A DNA stretch of 64,000 nt from Rutstroemia sp. NJR-2017a BVV2 (taxonomy: Eukaryota; Ascomycota; Leotiomycetes; Helotiales; Rutstroemiaceae): contig NJPS01000010.1 in NCBI GenBank assembly GCA_002946415.1, forward strand, positions 496,001 through 560,000, given 5' to 3'. The stretch's first letter is position 1, and each line of letters opens with the position of its first letter. The notes beneath the pieces are model-generated. The model was given only the letters and a program-made list of their open reading frames with translations, was not told the origin of the DNA and ran no database searches. Shown in pieces: positions 24,001 through 37,418 of the stretch. The position numbers were made by a program, and so were the translations under genes.

Positions 24001-27000
24001 ATATGCACGTCACATCATTGTCTGTCAATTCTTTAGCCTATATGCCATCTCACCTCTGTCCCCCCTCGCCAGCTCAATCAATCAGCGAAATGAGACACCC
24101 AAGATGTTTGTCAGATTCTGGGTGAAGGGAAATGAGAGAGACGAGAATGTCGAGATTGATGTTACATCCGAATCTTCCAAAGTTTCCCTGCACTTGGTAA
24201 ATCAATGCCCAACATCCGTCACTGTCATCGATTCATCAGTGCATCGGCGCATCAATTTCACTACTGCATGAACTTCCTCATCGGCAACACCAGAATTAGT
24301 CAAACAATGCCTACTAGGGAGGCATATTGCTTATTGATAGCTCGTCAACACTATGATCTGCCGTGACGATCTGACAATGCTTCATATTATTGAGGTAACT
24401 ACCGTGCTGCCGCGCACTGCACTCCGCATTGCTCAATCACATCTTATTTCCGAAGGGCTACGAGGCATTGGCCATGATTGGAACAGTGCCTGGAGCGCCC
24501 AGGATGCGGATCTAGACACGACTGGCGTTTCGTATAACTTAAACATTGTACATTATTGAAATTGTACCAGAGCGGACATACACCACCATTCTCGTCAACA
24601 ATCGTCACAACCGAACCGACTTTTCGATACTGTCCCATCACCCTCATTTGCTCGACAACAAAGTATGGTTGCACAGCGGAGCAAGCGAATCTACATAGAG
24701 GCTAGTGCTCCCTAATCTTCTAGCGCTTCCATGCAAAAGGGTCCCCTGCTGTCTCCACGCCTACCGGCACTACCTCCTCTTCACAACATCATGTCGTGTC
24801 AACATTCAAGTGTCCGACAGACCTCCAAGTAACCTCATCCACTCATTCTCCCCCAGAACCATGCTCACTTACACATCACCAAATAAACCGTCAATAAAGC
24901 AACCACTTTTTTTCACCAAATGCCAGATTGGGATCGATAACGGCCGTGCCCAATAGCCATTGGCCTCTCGTCGAGCCAATCACCTCACAGAGACGCACCT
25001 CTGAATTTTCATTCGGCGCCTAAAGAGAAACGAAAGTTCGGATTCATGATTACGCGCTCTCGCATCCGGTCCATGATTCTCGCATAAAACAAAACACAAG
25101 GGAAAGAAACATTGGGCTCGCCGCTCGCTGCCCCCCCCGGGTACCTGGCGCTTATCCAGCATGCTATTACTGTACAGCATCGTATCTGTGCTGCCCTAAC
25201 GTTTTCCGTGCACAAAGTCTGACGGGCGGGAAGGGTGGAAACGATGTCATTCATTCCTTAGCGCCGCCGTCATCCTCGCGATTCGTTACTCGAACGAGGA
25301 CCGCCGAGGCATTATGTCTCGGGCGGCCCCTCCTTCTTGCCGTGTGGTGATTGGCATGCACGTGAACTATTTACTGGAGCGAGATATAGTCCTCCCGTCC
25401 TGGACCAGTAGTTCGTGGACTAGTCATTCGGCGGGTGGAGCATAATCTGTTTCAAGCTCGGTAGAGATGATAGACAGAGATAGAGACAGAGCCCCCCTTT
25501 TTTGTCTTACGATCCCCTCGTCAAGTCACCCCTCCCCTCCCCTCTGACACTAGCTTCTCATCTCGTCACAACCTACATGATTGATGTGTTCGTTACACAA
25601 ATACAGACCAAGGTTCTTTTCTTGTACAACGTACGGCGTATACGAAGTAGTGATATCGTTGTCATAGAAGGAATACCCTTAGAAAATGAAAAAAAGATGG
25701 CCTTCACATTACACGTGTCTATCTGTCTGCTGGTGTCAAATAATCCGCGTTCGTTCGTTCATGGTGCCTCAGCATAAACGGACGAATCACAAGCCACGGT
25801 TTCTTGCAGTTGGGGTTGTCCGCGTCCCTCCTATCACTGCTAGACAAGTCTCCTCTGGGTCTCTGTCCTGTACAAGCGAGGCACACTTTTGGTGCCAACG
25901 TCGAAGTTGCTGTACTTTGTAATTGTTGTGCGAACATCCAGATTCCATAGCATGGATTTTTGTTCGTACGTGGCGGTCGCAGTACGTTCGTTTACTGTAC
26001 TTGATGACGATGACGATCATAGTGTTTCGTTCAAGCAAGATTACTGTATCATACCTACCTCCAAGTATGACAGGAGACGCGATCTAGAATGTTTGATGGG
26101 CGGACAAACGATGGATGGATGTACAGTGTACACGACGTTTGCCCGTCTCGGTTTTCAGTTCCCTTTCAGTCCGCTGCCTCCGATTGGGCATCGACGAGTT
26201 TGATCACGTCTTGTCGTCACGTCGCTCGGCCATACAATGTCCAGTGTACACACTTCGTGCTGGCGATCAGTGGCGCTAGGGTACGTAGTCCGTCGCTGGT
26301 GGAGGTGGGCTGGTGGGCAAGCAGGATATTCCGGCATGTTTTGCACGGAAGGGGAAATTTAGATGAGCGGCGAGCGAGTGAGCGATCGAGACTTGGTTCG
26401 GAATGAATGGACAAGAGTCAGTGGAAGTCAAGCCGGCTTTCCTTTCATTTGCCTCCAGCCCATCCAACTCCCAGTCATGGATATTAAAGTTCAGCCGAAA
26501 ATCCTCCAACGCGACATGCTATGATGATAGGAGATGAGACCAGACGAGACTCAGGAGCTCCAGCTCCAGCTCCTCTCGCTACGGTCCTTGTAATCGATCC
26601 TGCGAGACATCTTCTGCATGGCTTGCCTATCGATTGGTTATGCGGGTCCAGCCTCACTTCCATCGTCTCGTCTCGGCTTGCCTTGCCTTCGTAATGTCAT
26701 GGTTGAATGGATAGCATTTCTTCAGCGGGTGAATCTTAATGTAATGGCGTCTTTGGTCAATCAATGGTAGATAATCTTACTCGTTCGTTTCCACTAAAGC
26801 TTCCCGGGTATTGTGGGCTGCGCCGTGGTGCCGGAGATGCAGATGTGGGCTCCGATGGGTATGCAGATTGCGGCGATGCGATGGATGGATATTGTGTGTT
26901 GTGGTGGAGTGGAGTGTGGCTTTTCTCTGGTCTCGTCTGGTCTGGTCTACTCTGGTCTGGATTTGACTTTTGCCATCTATCTATCGGCTTCGCGTTGGGG

Positions 27001-27701
27001 CGGAGACGGACGTCGATAGTGGGTTTTGGGTCTGGGAGAGAGAGAGAGAGAGAGAAAGCCTGGAACATCGGTTGAGTGATTCATTCATTGCTTGCATGTT
27101 ATGCTATGCTATGCGAGGATGAGGATGTCTCAGCGTCGAGGTGCAGTAGCTAGGCAGACGAGAAGTGAGTATCGCATCTAGGCTTGTGCGGCTGGACGGA
27201 CTATCGTCAGCTCAGCCTCGTGCTATGTATGCACTGGACTGAACTGTGAAGGCTCCGGCTGCAGGGCAGTCACTGCGGCTGAGGTGGATCGTTTGGTAGG
27301 AGAGAGAAAGAGAGATCCTCAAGAATCGTGTATGTGTATGCGTGTTCTCTTCCCGTCCCGTCTCATCCTATCTCATCCTCATTACAGTTTAATTTGATTT
27401 AACTAACATCATCTCCGCATCCAGTTCCCTTTCGCGTCGGAAATGAACGGGCAGAACCTTCCCTTCCCTTTCTATCTATATCCTTCCGTTTCTCCACCGT
27501 GCACGCCGCATCACCATCCTAGAACAAACAAACAGAATAAGAAATAAGAGAAAGAAGCTCGTGGAGTCACTACCAGCCAGCTACATGATATCATGTCGCT
27601 GTCGAGGCAGATATAGATAGATATACCAGCTCCCCGAGCTCCCAGCTGGCTTCCTGGTCTGAGTACGCAAGTGTGGATGAGGATAAAGAGGAAAGAATGG
27701 A

Positions 27702-27728
27702 GGGGGGGGGGGGGGGGGGGGGGGGGGG
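27702..27728. repeat. Poly-G tract (27 G)
   Basis: Uninterrupted run of 27 guanines on the plus strand, flanked by GA-rich sequence. Such a run can form a G-quadruplex and is hard to sequence, so the exact length is uncertain. It is inside the long gene-free interval. Confidence 0.9.
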
Positions 27729-28041
27729 AGAGGGAAAAACAAGCTGTGCGCTGGACGTGGAACGGGATGTAGTTGAATGAAGTTGTTTGATGAGGGGCTG
27801 GTTTGTATGATATGCGGAATGGGAATCAGAATGTGTATAGGAAGGGAAAAATGGATTTCTATAATGTTACGTCGATACGCAAGGTGCTGTCTGCTACCAT
27901 CTTTAGATAAGCACAAGTGTGACGAGAGAGAGGACGCAGTTGCAGAATCGCCGCGTCGGTGGGCGTAGTAATCTGTATCTCGCTCCGTCGGAGGGGTAGG
28001 GTTCTGCCGAACTGTTTCGTATGCAGGTAGGGTAAGATGCA

Positions 28042-28422
28042 TTAGTCATGTGTGTCCCCTGTTTGTTGATGTGCGATGCTGAGGTTCTTGTAGTTGGGAA
28101 CTTGAGTGCGGAACAGGTGGAGCAAGAGGGTGAGGAGTGTTGTGTTTGCGTCCTCGATGTACCGAGTAATCTTCCCTTTATCCCATCTCCACATAACTTG
28201 GGAGTCATGGGAAGGGAGGAAGTAGCTGGTTTCGAAGTCGATGGAGAATTTACTTCGCTGTTTTTTGACTTCTTGGGCTGCTGAGGTGGTGGGTGTAGGT
28301 ATACCTATGATTTCATATACTTTGAGGGTGTAAGTATGTAGGTCGGTGTTTAGTTCCTCTATAAGATTCGTCTTATTGTGAAGCTCTATTCGCTCAAAGG
28401 AAATCTCTCTTTCTGCACTCAT
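28042..28422 (-). CDS. Possible small ORF, hypothetical protein
   Basis: A 126-codon frame starting MSAEREISFERIELH. Its composition is less biased than that of neighbouring frames and looks protein-like: a predicted helical start (FERIELHNKTNLIEELNTDL), a middle segment YEIIGIPTPTTSAAQEV, and IEDANTTLLTLLLHLF near the end. I recognise no family. There is no cysteine. No clear intron is needed, but the frame could continue beyond a donor. The flanks are repeat-rich non-coding sequence. Support is weak: length and composition only. Confidence 0.3.
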   Translation of the reverse strand: MSAEREISFERIELHNKTNLIEELNTDLHTYTLKVYEIIGIPTPTTSAAQEVKKQRSKFSIDFETSYFLPSHDSQVMWRWDKGKITRYIEDANTTLLTLLLHLFRTQVPNYKNLSIAHQQTGDTHD

Positions 28423-31400
28423 AATTTCACCTCCTTCTAGATAATCCTACTATATATATAAATGTTATCATTTGCAAATGGAGTTAAACTGCTGAGAATA
28501 GCCGTTATTTGTATCCCGGACTTGTTTATACTACTATTTCTCTTTCTTCTCGTTATTCTTCTCTTTCTGTTTCTACTTTTCCTTCGTTCTCTTTTCTCTT
28601 TCCTCTTTCCTCCTCCTCTTTCATTTTCGCTCCAATCTCCGAGAAGTACTCTCTATATTATCTACAACCTAACGATGATTTGAACTGCTCTCTCTGTATC
28701 ACCCGTCCCTAACTCCCCCCTCTTTCCTCCACTCAATCCATCGAGCAATTTTCATATAAAAACAACCTGAACTCGAATTCTCAATACGAGACTGTAAAAC
28801 GAAGCGATGAGATGAGATAGTGGGGAGAATAAGATCAATCAACAAATCGGTTAACTTCAACGTTGAAGCTAGATAAAAGAAAGGGATAGAGAAGAGATAT
28901 CCATCAGTATTGGGAATATCCTTCTTCGATTCTTCAAATAGTTGAAGAAATGAACGAATGAATGAACAAATGAAATCTTACTTCTAACCTACTAAGCAAC
29001 TCCAACTCCACGTTCGTACGAACGTCGCCCAAGAGCAAGAACGTGAGCAGTCGCTACCTCTTGAGCTATATAGTGCCCGGACATTATCCAGGCCCGAGCT
29101 AGATAGAAAACAAATATAGAGTATTAAAATCACTTCACATCTCACATTGGATCTTCTCTTCGTAGATTCATAGAGTACAATATAGTACTACTTTCCCTCT
29201 ATGAGATTCTCTTATTCCCCTATCACAGTTCCCATTCCCTTTCCTATTCTCTCTCTCGTCTCTTCTTTCTCCCCAGCCGCCCAGTATAATACAATCAATT
29301 ATTCTGATCCCGATTCCCGGACAACACTTTAGCCTTCATTTATCAAAAGGGAGCACGATGAATCTCAAGCGTGAAGGCAGAACTTGTACGATTCCATGAA
29401 GTTGAGAAGTACAGACTCGGAAAGAGAATTGAAGTGGATTAAGCACCTTGTACCTAGGTCTCCCCCCGGGTCTTATATAGCTACTAGCACTGCCCCAGTT
29501 CCTACCTCCTTCCAAGCTACTAGACTGCCCCCTAGTTATTCTTCTATCGAAAACGAAGACTGAAGAAATATAGAATGATCGACGAATAAAACAAACAGCA
29601 GTAGTTGAAATGAAGAGCCCAGATGCGAAACAGGAATATAAAGAACAATCTTGAAATATCAATTCATCTTCAAATCTCTTCATCCGGCACTCAAACAACC
29701 TCTTTCCTCTCCACCCCACCTGCCTCCACTCCACCTACCAGCTGTCCGATTCCGAAGTACAAGCCCCCAGTTTGAAGCAGCTTTTCTACTAAGTTACTAC
29801 TGACGCTGCTATCACTGCAACTGTCTGTCTGCTGTTACTTCGTTGGTTATTCTCAGCCTCCCAACCATCCGCAACTCGCGTGCTGTCCTCTCAGTCTACT
29901 ATCCTACCCTATTTCGCTCAGCACACTACACTGCACTACATCGCATCACATCACACCACGCCACCCCAAACCCCGACACCCTCCCCACCAGCCTGATCAC
30001 CACTCCCCCTCTACCCCTCCCATCCTCGAACCAGCTCTTCCAGCTTTTTCATTTATCTATTAAGTACCTTCAACCTCCCTGCAACCTCCACCCCTTCCAG
30101 CACCCACCCACCTTCAGCCCACCCAACCCCTTGCAAATCCCCGATTCTCAAACCAAACATACTCCAGCCAGTAGGTAGTCAAGATCCTCTTCAATCCATC
30201 GAATGGGTCTGTACCTATCCAGCCCCTTCACCGCATCCAAGCTCTTATACGCACCCAAATCCAACGTACCCCAGCCAACAGGTCCTTAAGATCCTCTTCA
30301 ACCCCCCCAATTTGCCTCTTCAACCCATCAAACAACCCATCCATAACCGAAGCACCCGCCCCCCTCACCACTGCTCCTTCCACCCGACAAACAAGCCCTC
30401 AAGTCCGGGCCCTCCCCTATCATTCGCGACCAGAAAAAGCAAGCACTGTACCGTACTCCCGACGCCAATGCTTGTCTCATGCAGCAACCGTGCTCGCAAA
30501 GCCCAATCTGCATTCCAACCCTCCAACCCCCTCCATCTACGGCTAGCGGACCTTATTCTGGTATATGCCTGCCCGCCCATGCTTGTGATATTGGGTAGTG
30601 TGTTTGAAAAAGCTGGAGAAGTTACACACATTCGCGGCCCAGAAGGTCGAAGGTCGAAGGTTGAAGGTCACACCGCTCTTCAATCCAAGATCAACACAAC
30701 ATCTGCAGCTGAGTCCCGTTTGGAAAAGAGAAGGTCAAATATTTCTCGACGGCTACTTGCTAACAGTACAGTAAACTGATATTTAGGCTACGGATTGAAT
30801 ATAGTTCTTTACTTGGTTACTATTCTCATAGTAACGAAGAGATAGAGTAGAATGTGAAGAGCAGAATAACTAATCAATAATCGTCAATATCAAAAATAAA
30901 TCAGCTCCTTCTCCTCAATTTTCTATAAGTATAGGAAGTTGGAAAATAAGAAGAGAGAGAGAGAGAGATAAAGAACATAACAGAATATATATATTCTGCT
31001 CTACAGACCGAGGGGTAACTGTTAGACCAAAAGGTGACGCCACATATCCGGTGTCGCTATTATAGTATATATCTGGCCTTCTCACAGTAACCAACGTAAA
31101 CTCACTTACTCCGGACTCGCTATAATATATAAGATGACTGTCCCCAACCCCCATCCCCAACCCTCCGAAACATCGAAAACAACCACACCTCAAAGATAGA
31201 TAGACCCGCTGTTCTGTTCAATTCACTCACACCAAGCCAGCAGAGAGGATCTTCACTACATACATCCCCTCGATAGAAGTCTAGGCCCGGCATGCGATAC
31301 TCCCTCGATATCCTAGATAGCCCACCCTTTCGGTAACCTCTCACCATTCCTACCGTCCGTACTCAGCAATAGTCTACAGCGAGGAAATGCTACCACACGG

Positions 31401-34400
31401 CCAGCCTGTACTAATGTTCTATGCGAACAACTCCTTGTTACCCGAAGAGTGAGAGCGACGGACAGATATAATACTGTGAGCAAGATATCTCCGATCTGTA
31501 ATAACACTTGGAGATAAAGATGCATTGCTCCACCCCGCCCACTCGAGCGTGAATTTCGAACCAAGCAATCCATTAGGATCTTGATGCCTTCACTCATTTG
31601 TATATCTAGGTCGAAATAAGTACAAAACGATTACCCCAAAACCAAGAACCTCCGTACCATGGACCTCATCTCACAAGCAAGCGAAAGTGCCACTATATTT
31701 GCCGCAGAAGGAATCATTTCCTCGGGCATGAAGTGCGGGCTGCCACCACGATATGCTTTCGACTCCCCCACTCAGATGCCCAGGTGCAGAACGATTGTGA
31801 AAGGATCCAGACCATTTCCCGTTTCTGTGCTGTTAGGTGCCGGCAGATTCAACTCAAAGTGCGATGTATGTCGCAGAAGGAAATATTTTCTCGAGCTGGC
31901 TGGGAGTTTGGGTTCAGGGATTCAGGGTTGAGGTGTCGCTTTCATCGCATGGACAAGACGATAGGTAACTGAGAGTCAGGGCTGCTTGAACCATCTTCCG
32001 TTTATGATGATGAGAGATTGTCGGTATATCCGAGGGAATTGTCGGTATGTTTGAAAAGATTGCTCTGCAAAAGGAAATATATCCTTAAGCATGAATTTCA
32101 GATCATGAGATGGATCTCAGCACGCGTAGTCAGCTAGTCGAGCAAGGAATACACGTTAAAAGGTTTAAAGCTTCTTAAACCTTCATTGCTGAGTCGGTTT
32201 TAGAAAGAAACAACACTTAAGAGAGACTGCTAGCAAGCTCGCCAAATAAAAGTGATGAGAATAAGATCGTGTTGAAGACGCATATTCGGGCTGGCCGTGA
32301 ATATCATGATTTTTGATGTGACCACTTGGACAAGGAATAGGCATCAAGACAGCTTGAACATCCTTCCATGCATCTCGAATGATTTGATTTCAGCTGCATG
32401 CATGTTAAATGAACTAACAACACTCCACCCATCTAATTATATCCCCACTAGGGGTTCTCGTCTTCGGCGACATATCAAATTACCATCTCCATCCTCGAAG
32501 CAACTCTCAAATCACAGTGCAATCGAGAGATTGAAAGGCATCCCACTTCCTGCACACTGCACAGTAATGATCACCGCCAGGAACCACCTCGTTCATCCCA
32601 ACCAATCACAACCCCCAGATAAGCCAAAGCACAAGTCGTATATAATCCCATCAACTGATATCATCTATGCGTCGGTCTAGGTAAGCTTTCCTAAGCCTAA
32701 GCTCCAGGCTTGTACCACGCACGTCACCCCTCCCACGGAGCAAGGGTCGACGTCGACCTGCAGCCATTCATCGCCAAGAAGCCGGAACGTGTCAGAACGT
32801 GCCACCCGCATGCAAGCCACCGAAATGTGACGGCCGCGGGCAGGGCTGCACTGCACCGTCGACGTATGCCCAGCGCCGCACATGGCGAACCGCATTGCTG
32901 GGATTTTGGGATTGATGTTGGGTTTGCCGATATCCGTTTCGTGTTGGGTTGGGTTGGGAGATTTGCGAAAGGGAGGAAGGGAGGACGGAAATGAGGATTG
33001 AGGATTGAGGATTGAGATTTGATAGTTTGAATGGATGGACGACTTAGATGAAGGAGAGGAAACACGTGGGTTGGGAAGGGAGTTGATGCCTGAGGCCGAG
33101 AGAACGGTAACTGGGAATGTAAACGGCAAACAGTGCGGTGGAAAAAAGAAAATGGAATATGGCCGGGTAGAGCGGTTAAAGCGAGAGAAATTAATGAAAT
33201 AGGCACTTCTAACTCTAGAAGGTATAAAAATCGAGATTGAGATGCGCATGTGGACGATTGTACTTCTAAGGTTACCAGCTATAGTACTTGCATGGTACGA
33301 ACGTACGAACGTAGACAAACCGTTCTGGCACTGTTCCTAGGTAAATCCAAGTACCGTCTCAGTCCGTCATTGTACGCAAGAAAAAGGAGCAAGATGCACA
33401 AAAGACAGCAAAACGGCCAAACACTTACTTGCCTCCTACTCCCTCCCAAGATCACAGCCAGTTTGCATGATCTTACAGAAAGTGGCAATACTTCGTACGA
33501 TGCGAACATGGGATGGGATGGCTGGAAAGCGTACAAGTAGCGTGCGCGGAGGGTATCCGCAGATCTAGAAGCTCGGACTACTGGCACCCTCCGCAGTCCA
33601 CTCAAAACCAGTCCACCCCGATATTACATAAGACAGAAGTTTTTTCACCAATTTTTGCTCTGGACAAATTGAACGAGAACGTGGTGCCAGGACGGATTCT
33701 CATTGGTCAATTGCAACGTCAGTCGTGGGAACAAGGCAGGCTTCGATGGGTTGGGGACGGCTCATTATGTTTTTCGTGTACGCAATCCGGCTTGTGATGG
33801 GATGCTGTGGTTAATATTATGAATGTAATCTTACGAAGTAGGACAAGAGATCGAGGCTTCTGCAAAATGATGCCTCTTTTCTTGGTAGCGGCTGCGGCGC
33901 CGGCTTGGGTGGTAGGTAGGGTGTGATGCAACACAGCACAACATCGATCGTTGTAATATGGTAAGTACAGATGGTATCATAGTGGCACGCGACAGCAACG
34001 CATCGAAAATTCTACAATTCTCTTCTTCTGACGGTCGGCGTAAACCCATCAATTGCCGTCTATACCGTAACTTGGCACTGTCATTGAGCCCCAGCTGGCC
34101 CGAACAGAGTGGGCACGCACAGTGGAGTTGGCGAGGGCGTGTGGAGTCGAATTCTGGAGTACTCCGTGCTGTACCGTCTCTTTTGGGCCAGATGCTGCGC
34201 TTTGCCGGCAAGAAGTGTCAATTGGATTAGCAGTGGCGGAGAGTCTTTCTTTGGCCGTTTGCTTCACTTCGTATGTACGAGTATGTGTGTAATCATTTTT
34301 GGGTTAGAATTTAGTAACTGCTGGACGACCGACAAGGGCAGAGAAATCAGAGTGCTCCCATTTTCCCTTCATGCGTTCATGGTTTAAGGATCTCATTGTG

Positions 34401-34734
34401 ACCTCATTTGCCATTTGCCATTTGCCCCAGCAGTGCGAAAGGCTACCTCCTCGGGAAATAGAAACATCTGATGGCTTGCCGGCCAATGTTTGAGCTGGGA
34501 GAAACCTTTTCTTATCGATTCTCTTCCACGCGGGGGTAAGACGGTACAAGTCGCACAGCCAAGTCGCACAAGCTTTCACCCTTCCGACGCCATATTCTTG
34601 GTACTCTCATATGTTTCCGATAGTGGCATGGGGCAGGACTGTTCATCGTTCGCATGTGTACAATGCGTGTGCAGCGAATATCAAACAGTAAAATCAAACA
34701 GTGTGGTGCGTACGGAGGTAGTAGTATTTGACAA

Positions 34735-34770
34735 AAATACCAAAATACCAAAATACCAAAATACCAAAAT
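34735..34770. repeat. AAAATACC microsatellite
   Basis: Four to five copies of an 8-nt unit AAAATACC, about 510 bp upstream of the transporter start. Seen directly; no function implied. Confidence 0.8.
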
Positions 34771-35281
34771 GCCTTAGCACCTGTCAAAATCCATATCCCA
34801 CTTGTCCCCACCACGCACATCTGGACTGCACCGTACCCGTAACAAGGTGCATCTCCAAAGCAAAAAGATCGGTATCTGCACATGTGCAATTGATTGGCCT
34901 TGAATTCAGCCGGCGAAGGCCTGCCCTCCTCGCATCTGCGCATCTTCGCCCCAGGGTTCATTCGGTAATATTCGTCGCTTCACGCTTCACGCTTCTTTTC
35001 TCTTCGCAGTAGTCCCGCCCTAACTTTCGGATGCCCCACTTCGGAGTCCTCCTAGTCTCCTACCCATCCAGCTACTTTCCATAGACCCACGCACCCCAGC
35101 AACCAGGGACCCTTATATATGAAAAGTCGTCCATCCGCCAGACTTGTTGTTCGAATTTTCCCACCGTGTGTGTCAACCCAATTTCTTCCACCCATTGCAC
35201 TTCAGCAATAGGGCATCTATCTCCCCAACACCCTCCCCGTCGTCGCTCTTGCCATCGACAGCTTCGACAACCACTTTCACA

Positions 35282-37418
35282 ATGGCGAATCTTCTTCACC
35301 ACCACAGGCACCACGACCCGACCAACGCCGGTATGGTCAGCTCCCCCCACGGTCCGGAAACGGGCGATGATCACGCTTCGCTGCCGTATGGTCGTGATCC
35401 GGAAAACGAAAAGGCCATCTTCGATTACCTGCTCTACCCAGATGATATCTACACGGCCGACGGTACCTACTGGGCGGATTTACCTGTTGGGGAACAAATC
35501 AAATTCGTGTTGAGAACTGAAGGCGCCGAGTCGAGAAGAGAATTGAAGGTTATTGGCGGGATGATGAAGAAAGACCCTCTTAGTCCTGTGTCTTGGTATT
35601 TCAAGAATGCGGTTCTTCCTGGTGCTGGATTGGGTCTGGAGGGGTGAGTAATTGAGAAGCTTGACTGTTGATGACCTTTTCTAACCATATTCCAGTTACG
35701 TTCTTTTCTCTATCGGAAACTTGACTTCCCTTTTCCAAGCTGTTTGGCCTCAATGCTGGAAAAAATATACTGTTTGTAGCGAGCAGTGGGTTTACGCTGT
35801 TACGTATCTTGAGGTTATTGGTATTATCGTTGGTCAAATTCTTGTCGGTTATCTTGGTGACAAGTAAGTTTTACTTTCCTCAAAACTCCAAGCGAACAGA
35901 GAACTAACAAACCACAGAATCGGACGTCGCTGGGGTTTAATCCAGGATGCGTTCATTATGTTCATCGGATTAATCATGCTTGTCGCTTCCTGGGGTACCA
36001 CTCTCAACGGCTGGGTCATCTGCTACGCCTGGTCTTTGTTCTTCTACGGTATTGGAGTCGGAGGTGAATATCCCATGACAGCCACCGCAGCAATGGAAAA
36101 TGCCACCGGATCCGGCCGTGTATCTACCAAAGACGATCGTCTCCACCGCGGACGCAAAGTCACCATGGCTTTCCTGATGCAAGGTTGGGGTCAATTCTTC
36201 AACCAAGCCATTCTTATCCTCTCGCTTCTCATCTTCCACCACGGAAGCGGTAACCCACCATACTCCAAAGTCTCCGCTCAATGGATCTACCGAGTTTCCT
36301 TCGCCCTCCCTGCTGTTGGAACTCTCTGGTTGGTTTACTACCGTTGGTACAAGATGCCTCTCGCATCCAAGCAATTGGACATTACCAAGAAGAAGTCCAA
36401 GGTCACTGGATACGATGTCCAATCCCTCAAACTAACCTTCTCGCACTTCAGCGGTCGTCTCATCGCCACTGCCGGAGCCTGGTTCTGCAACGACGTCTTC
36501 TTCTACGGTAACAAGCTCTTCCAATCGCAATTCATCAAAGTCATCTCTCCCGGCTCGAACTCCGTCATGGAAGGCTGGCTCTGGAATCTTCTTAATGTCG
36601 GTGTCTCCCTTTGCGGTTACTACTGCGCTTCCTTCCTCATCGACAACAAACTCTACGGCCGCAAATGGATGCAACAAGTCGGCTTCGCCCTCGACTTCAT
36701 CCTATTCGTGATCCCCGCCTTCCACTACGCCCACTACTCTAGTATCGCCGGCATCAAATCCTTCCAGGCTATGTACTTCCTCTCCTCCTTCTTCAACCAA
36801 TTTGGCCCCAACAGTGTCACCTTCCTCGTGGCCGCCGAAGTCTTCCCCACGCCCGTCCGCGCCACCGCCCACGGCTTCTCCGCTGCCGTCGGCAAACTGG
36901 GCGCGCTTTTCGCCTCCGTCCTGTACAACTACATCGACACACAAATGAAATTCTACATCGTCCCATGGTTCGGTCTCGCCGGCATGCTGCTGACCGCCCT
37001 CTTTCTCCCCGACACCACCGGCCTTGATCTCAAGGAACAGGAACGCAGATGGTCGTATATCCGTGCCGGCCGCGAAGCCGATTACCACGGTATTGCAGTT
37101 CATCCTACGCATCTTAGCTTATGGGAACGTCTGATGGGCGTCGGAAAACACTATAATGCGGAGATGGACCGCGAGCAGAAGATCAATGATCTCAGGGCTG
37201 AGTGGGAGGAGCGCCAGGTTCAGAAGGGGAAGAATGAGAATGGTCTGGCGGATGATGGCCTCGATGATAGCGATGAGTATAGTGCGGATGTGCATAATTT
37301 CTTCGTGCAGCAGCAGCGGAATGGGGTGAAGAGTACGGGGACCCCGTTGTTGGGGCCCATGAACTCGAGTAGTGAGGAGGGGGATCGCGAGAAGGAGGTT
37401 AGGAATGAGAAGTTATAG
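35282..37418 (+). CDS. MFS transporter, phosphate / glycerophosphodiester permease type
   Basis: Twelve-helix major facilitator of the phosphate:H+ symporter group (Pho84/Git1-like), expected in the plasma membrane. Exons 35282-35643, 35696-35863 and 35918-37418 join to 676 residues. The cytosolic N-terminus is His-rich (LLHHHRHHDP). The helix 2-3 loop carries the MFS signature LVGYLGDK/IGRRWGL, split by intron 2 between Asp-Lys and Ile; GVGGEYPMTATAAMENATG is the helix 4 motif and LMQGWGQFFNQ the helix 5 motif. The second half has WNLLNVGVSLCGYY and EVFPTPVRATAHGFSAAVGK, the conserved loop of sugar/phosphate porters. The hydrophilic tail of about 100 residues is rich in Glu, Asp and Ser. Substrate is inferred only from the family; inorganic phosphate, glycerophosphoinositol or another anion are possible. 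Start chosen at the first ATG in frame after the leader. Confidence 0.85.

Larger units (their letters stand above)
18904..35281. other. 16.4-kb interval without a supported gene
   Basis: No frame of either strand between HAP2 and the transporter shows a recognisable domain or a convincing exon series. The interval is rich in short tandem repeats and biased tracts: GGGTGGAT-like (about 20050-20100), GTAGCT (about 20244-20268), GATGAAATG (about 21650-21672), CCAGACT (about 23945-23972), a 27-G tract (27702-27728), GAAGGTC (about 30648-30670), AAAATACC (about 34735-34770) and GGATTGA (about 32995-33015). The ends presumably hold the promoter and leader of HAP2 (18904 onward) and of the transporter (before 35282). 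Two open frames of some interest are listed separately. Confidence 0.55.

Noticed and set aside
31659..31931. Frame containing CDVCRRRK, as in Zn2Cys6 regulators
   Set aside because: Only one Cys pair and basic patch are present; the rest of the binuclear cluster is missing.
32677..33318. 213-codon minus-strand open frame
   Set aside because: Composition is Ser/Pro/Phe/Ile-rich with no domain or signal; it overlaps GGATTGA repeats and reads like non-coding DNA.
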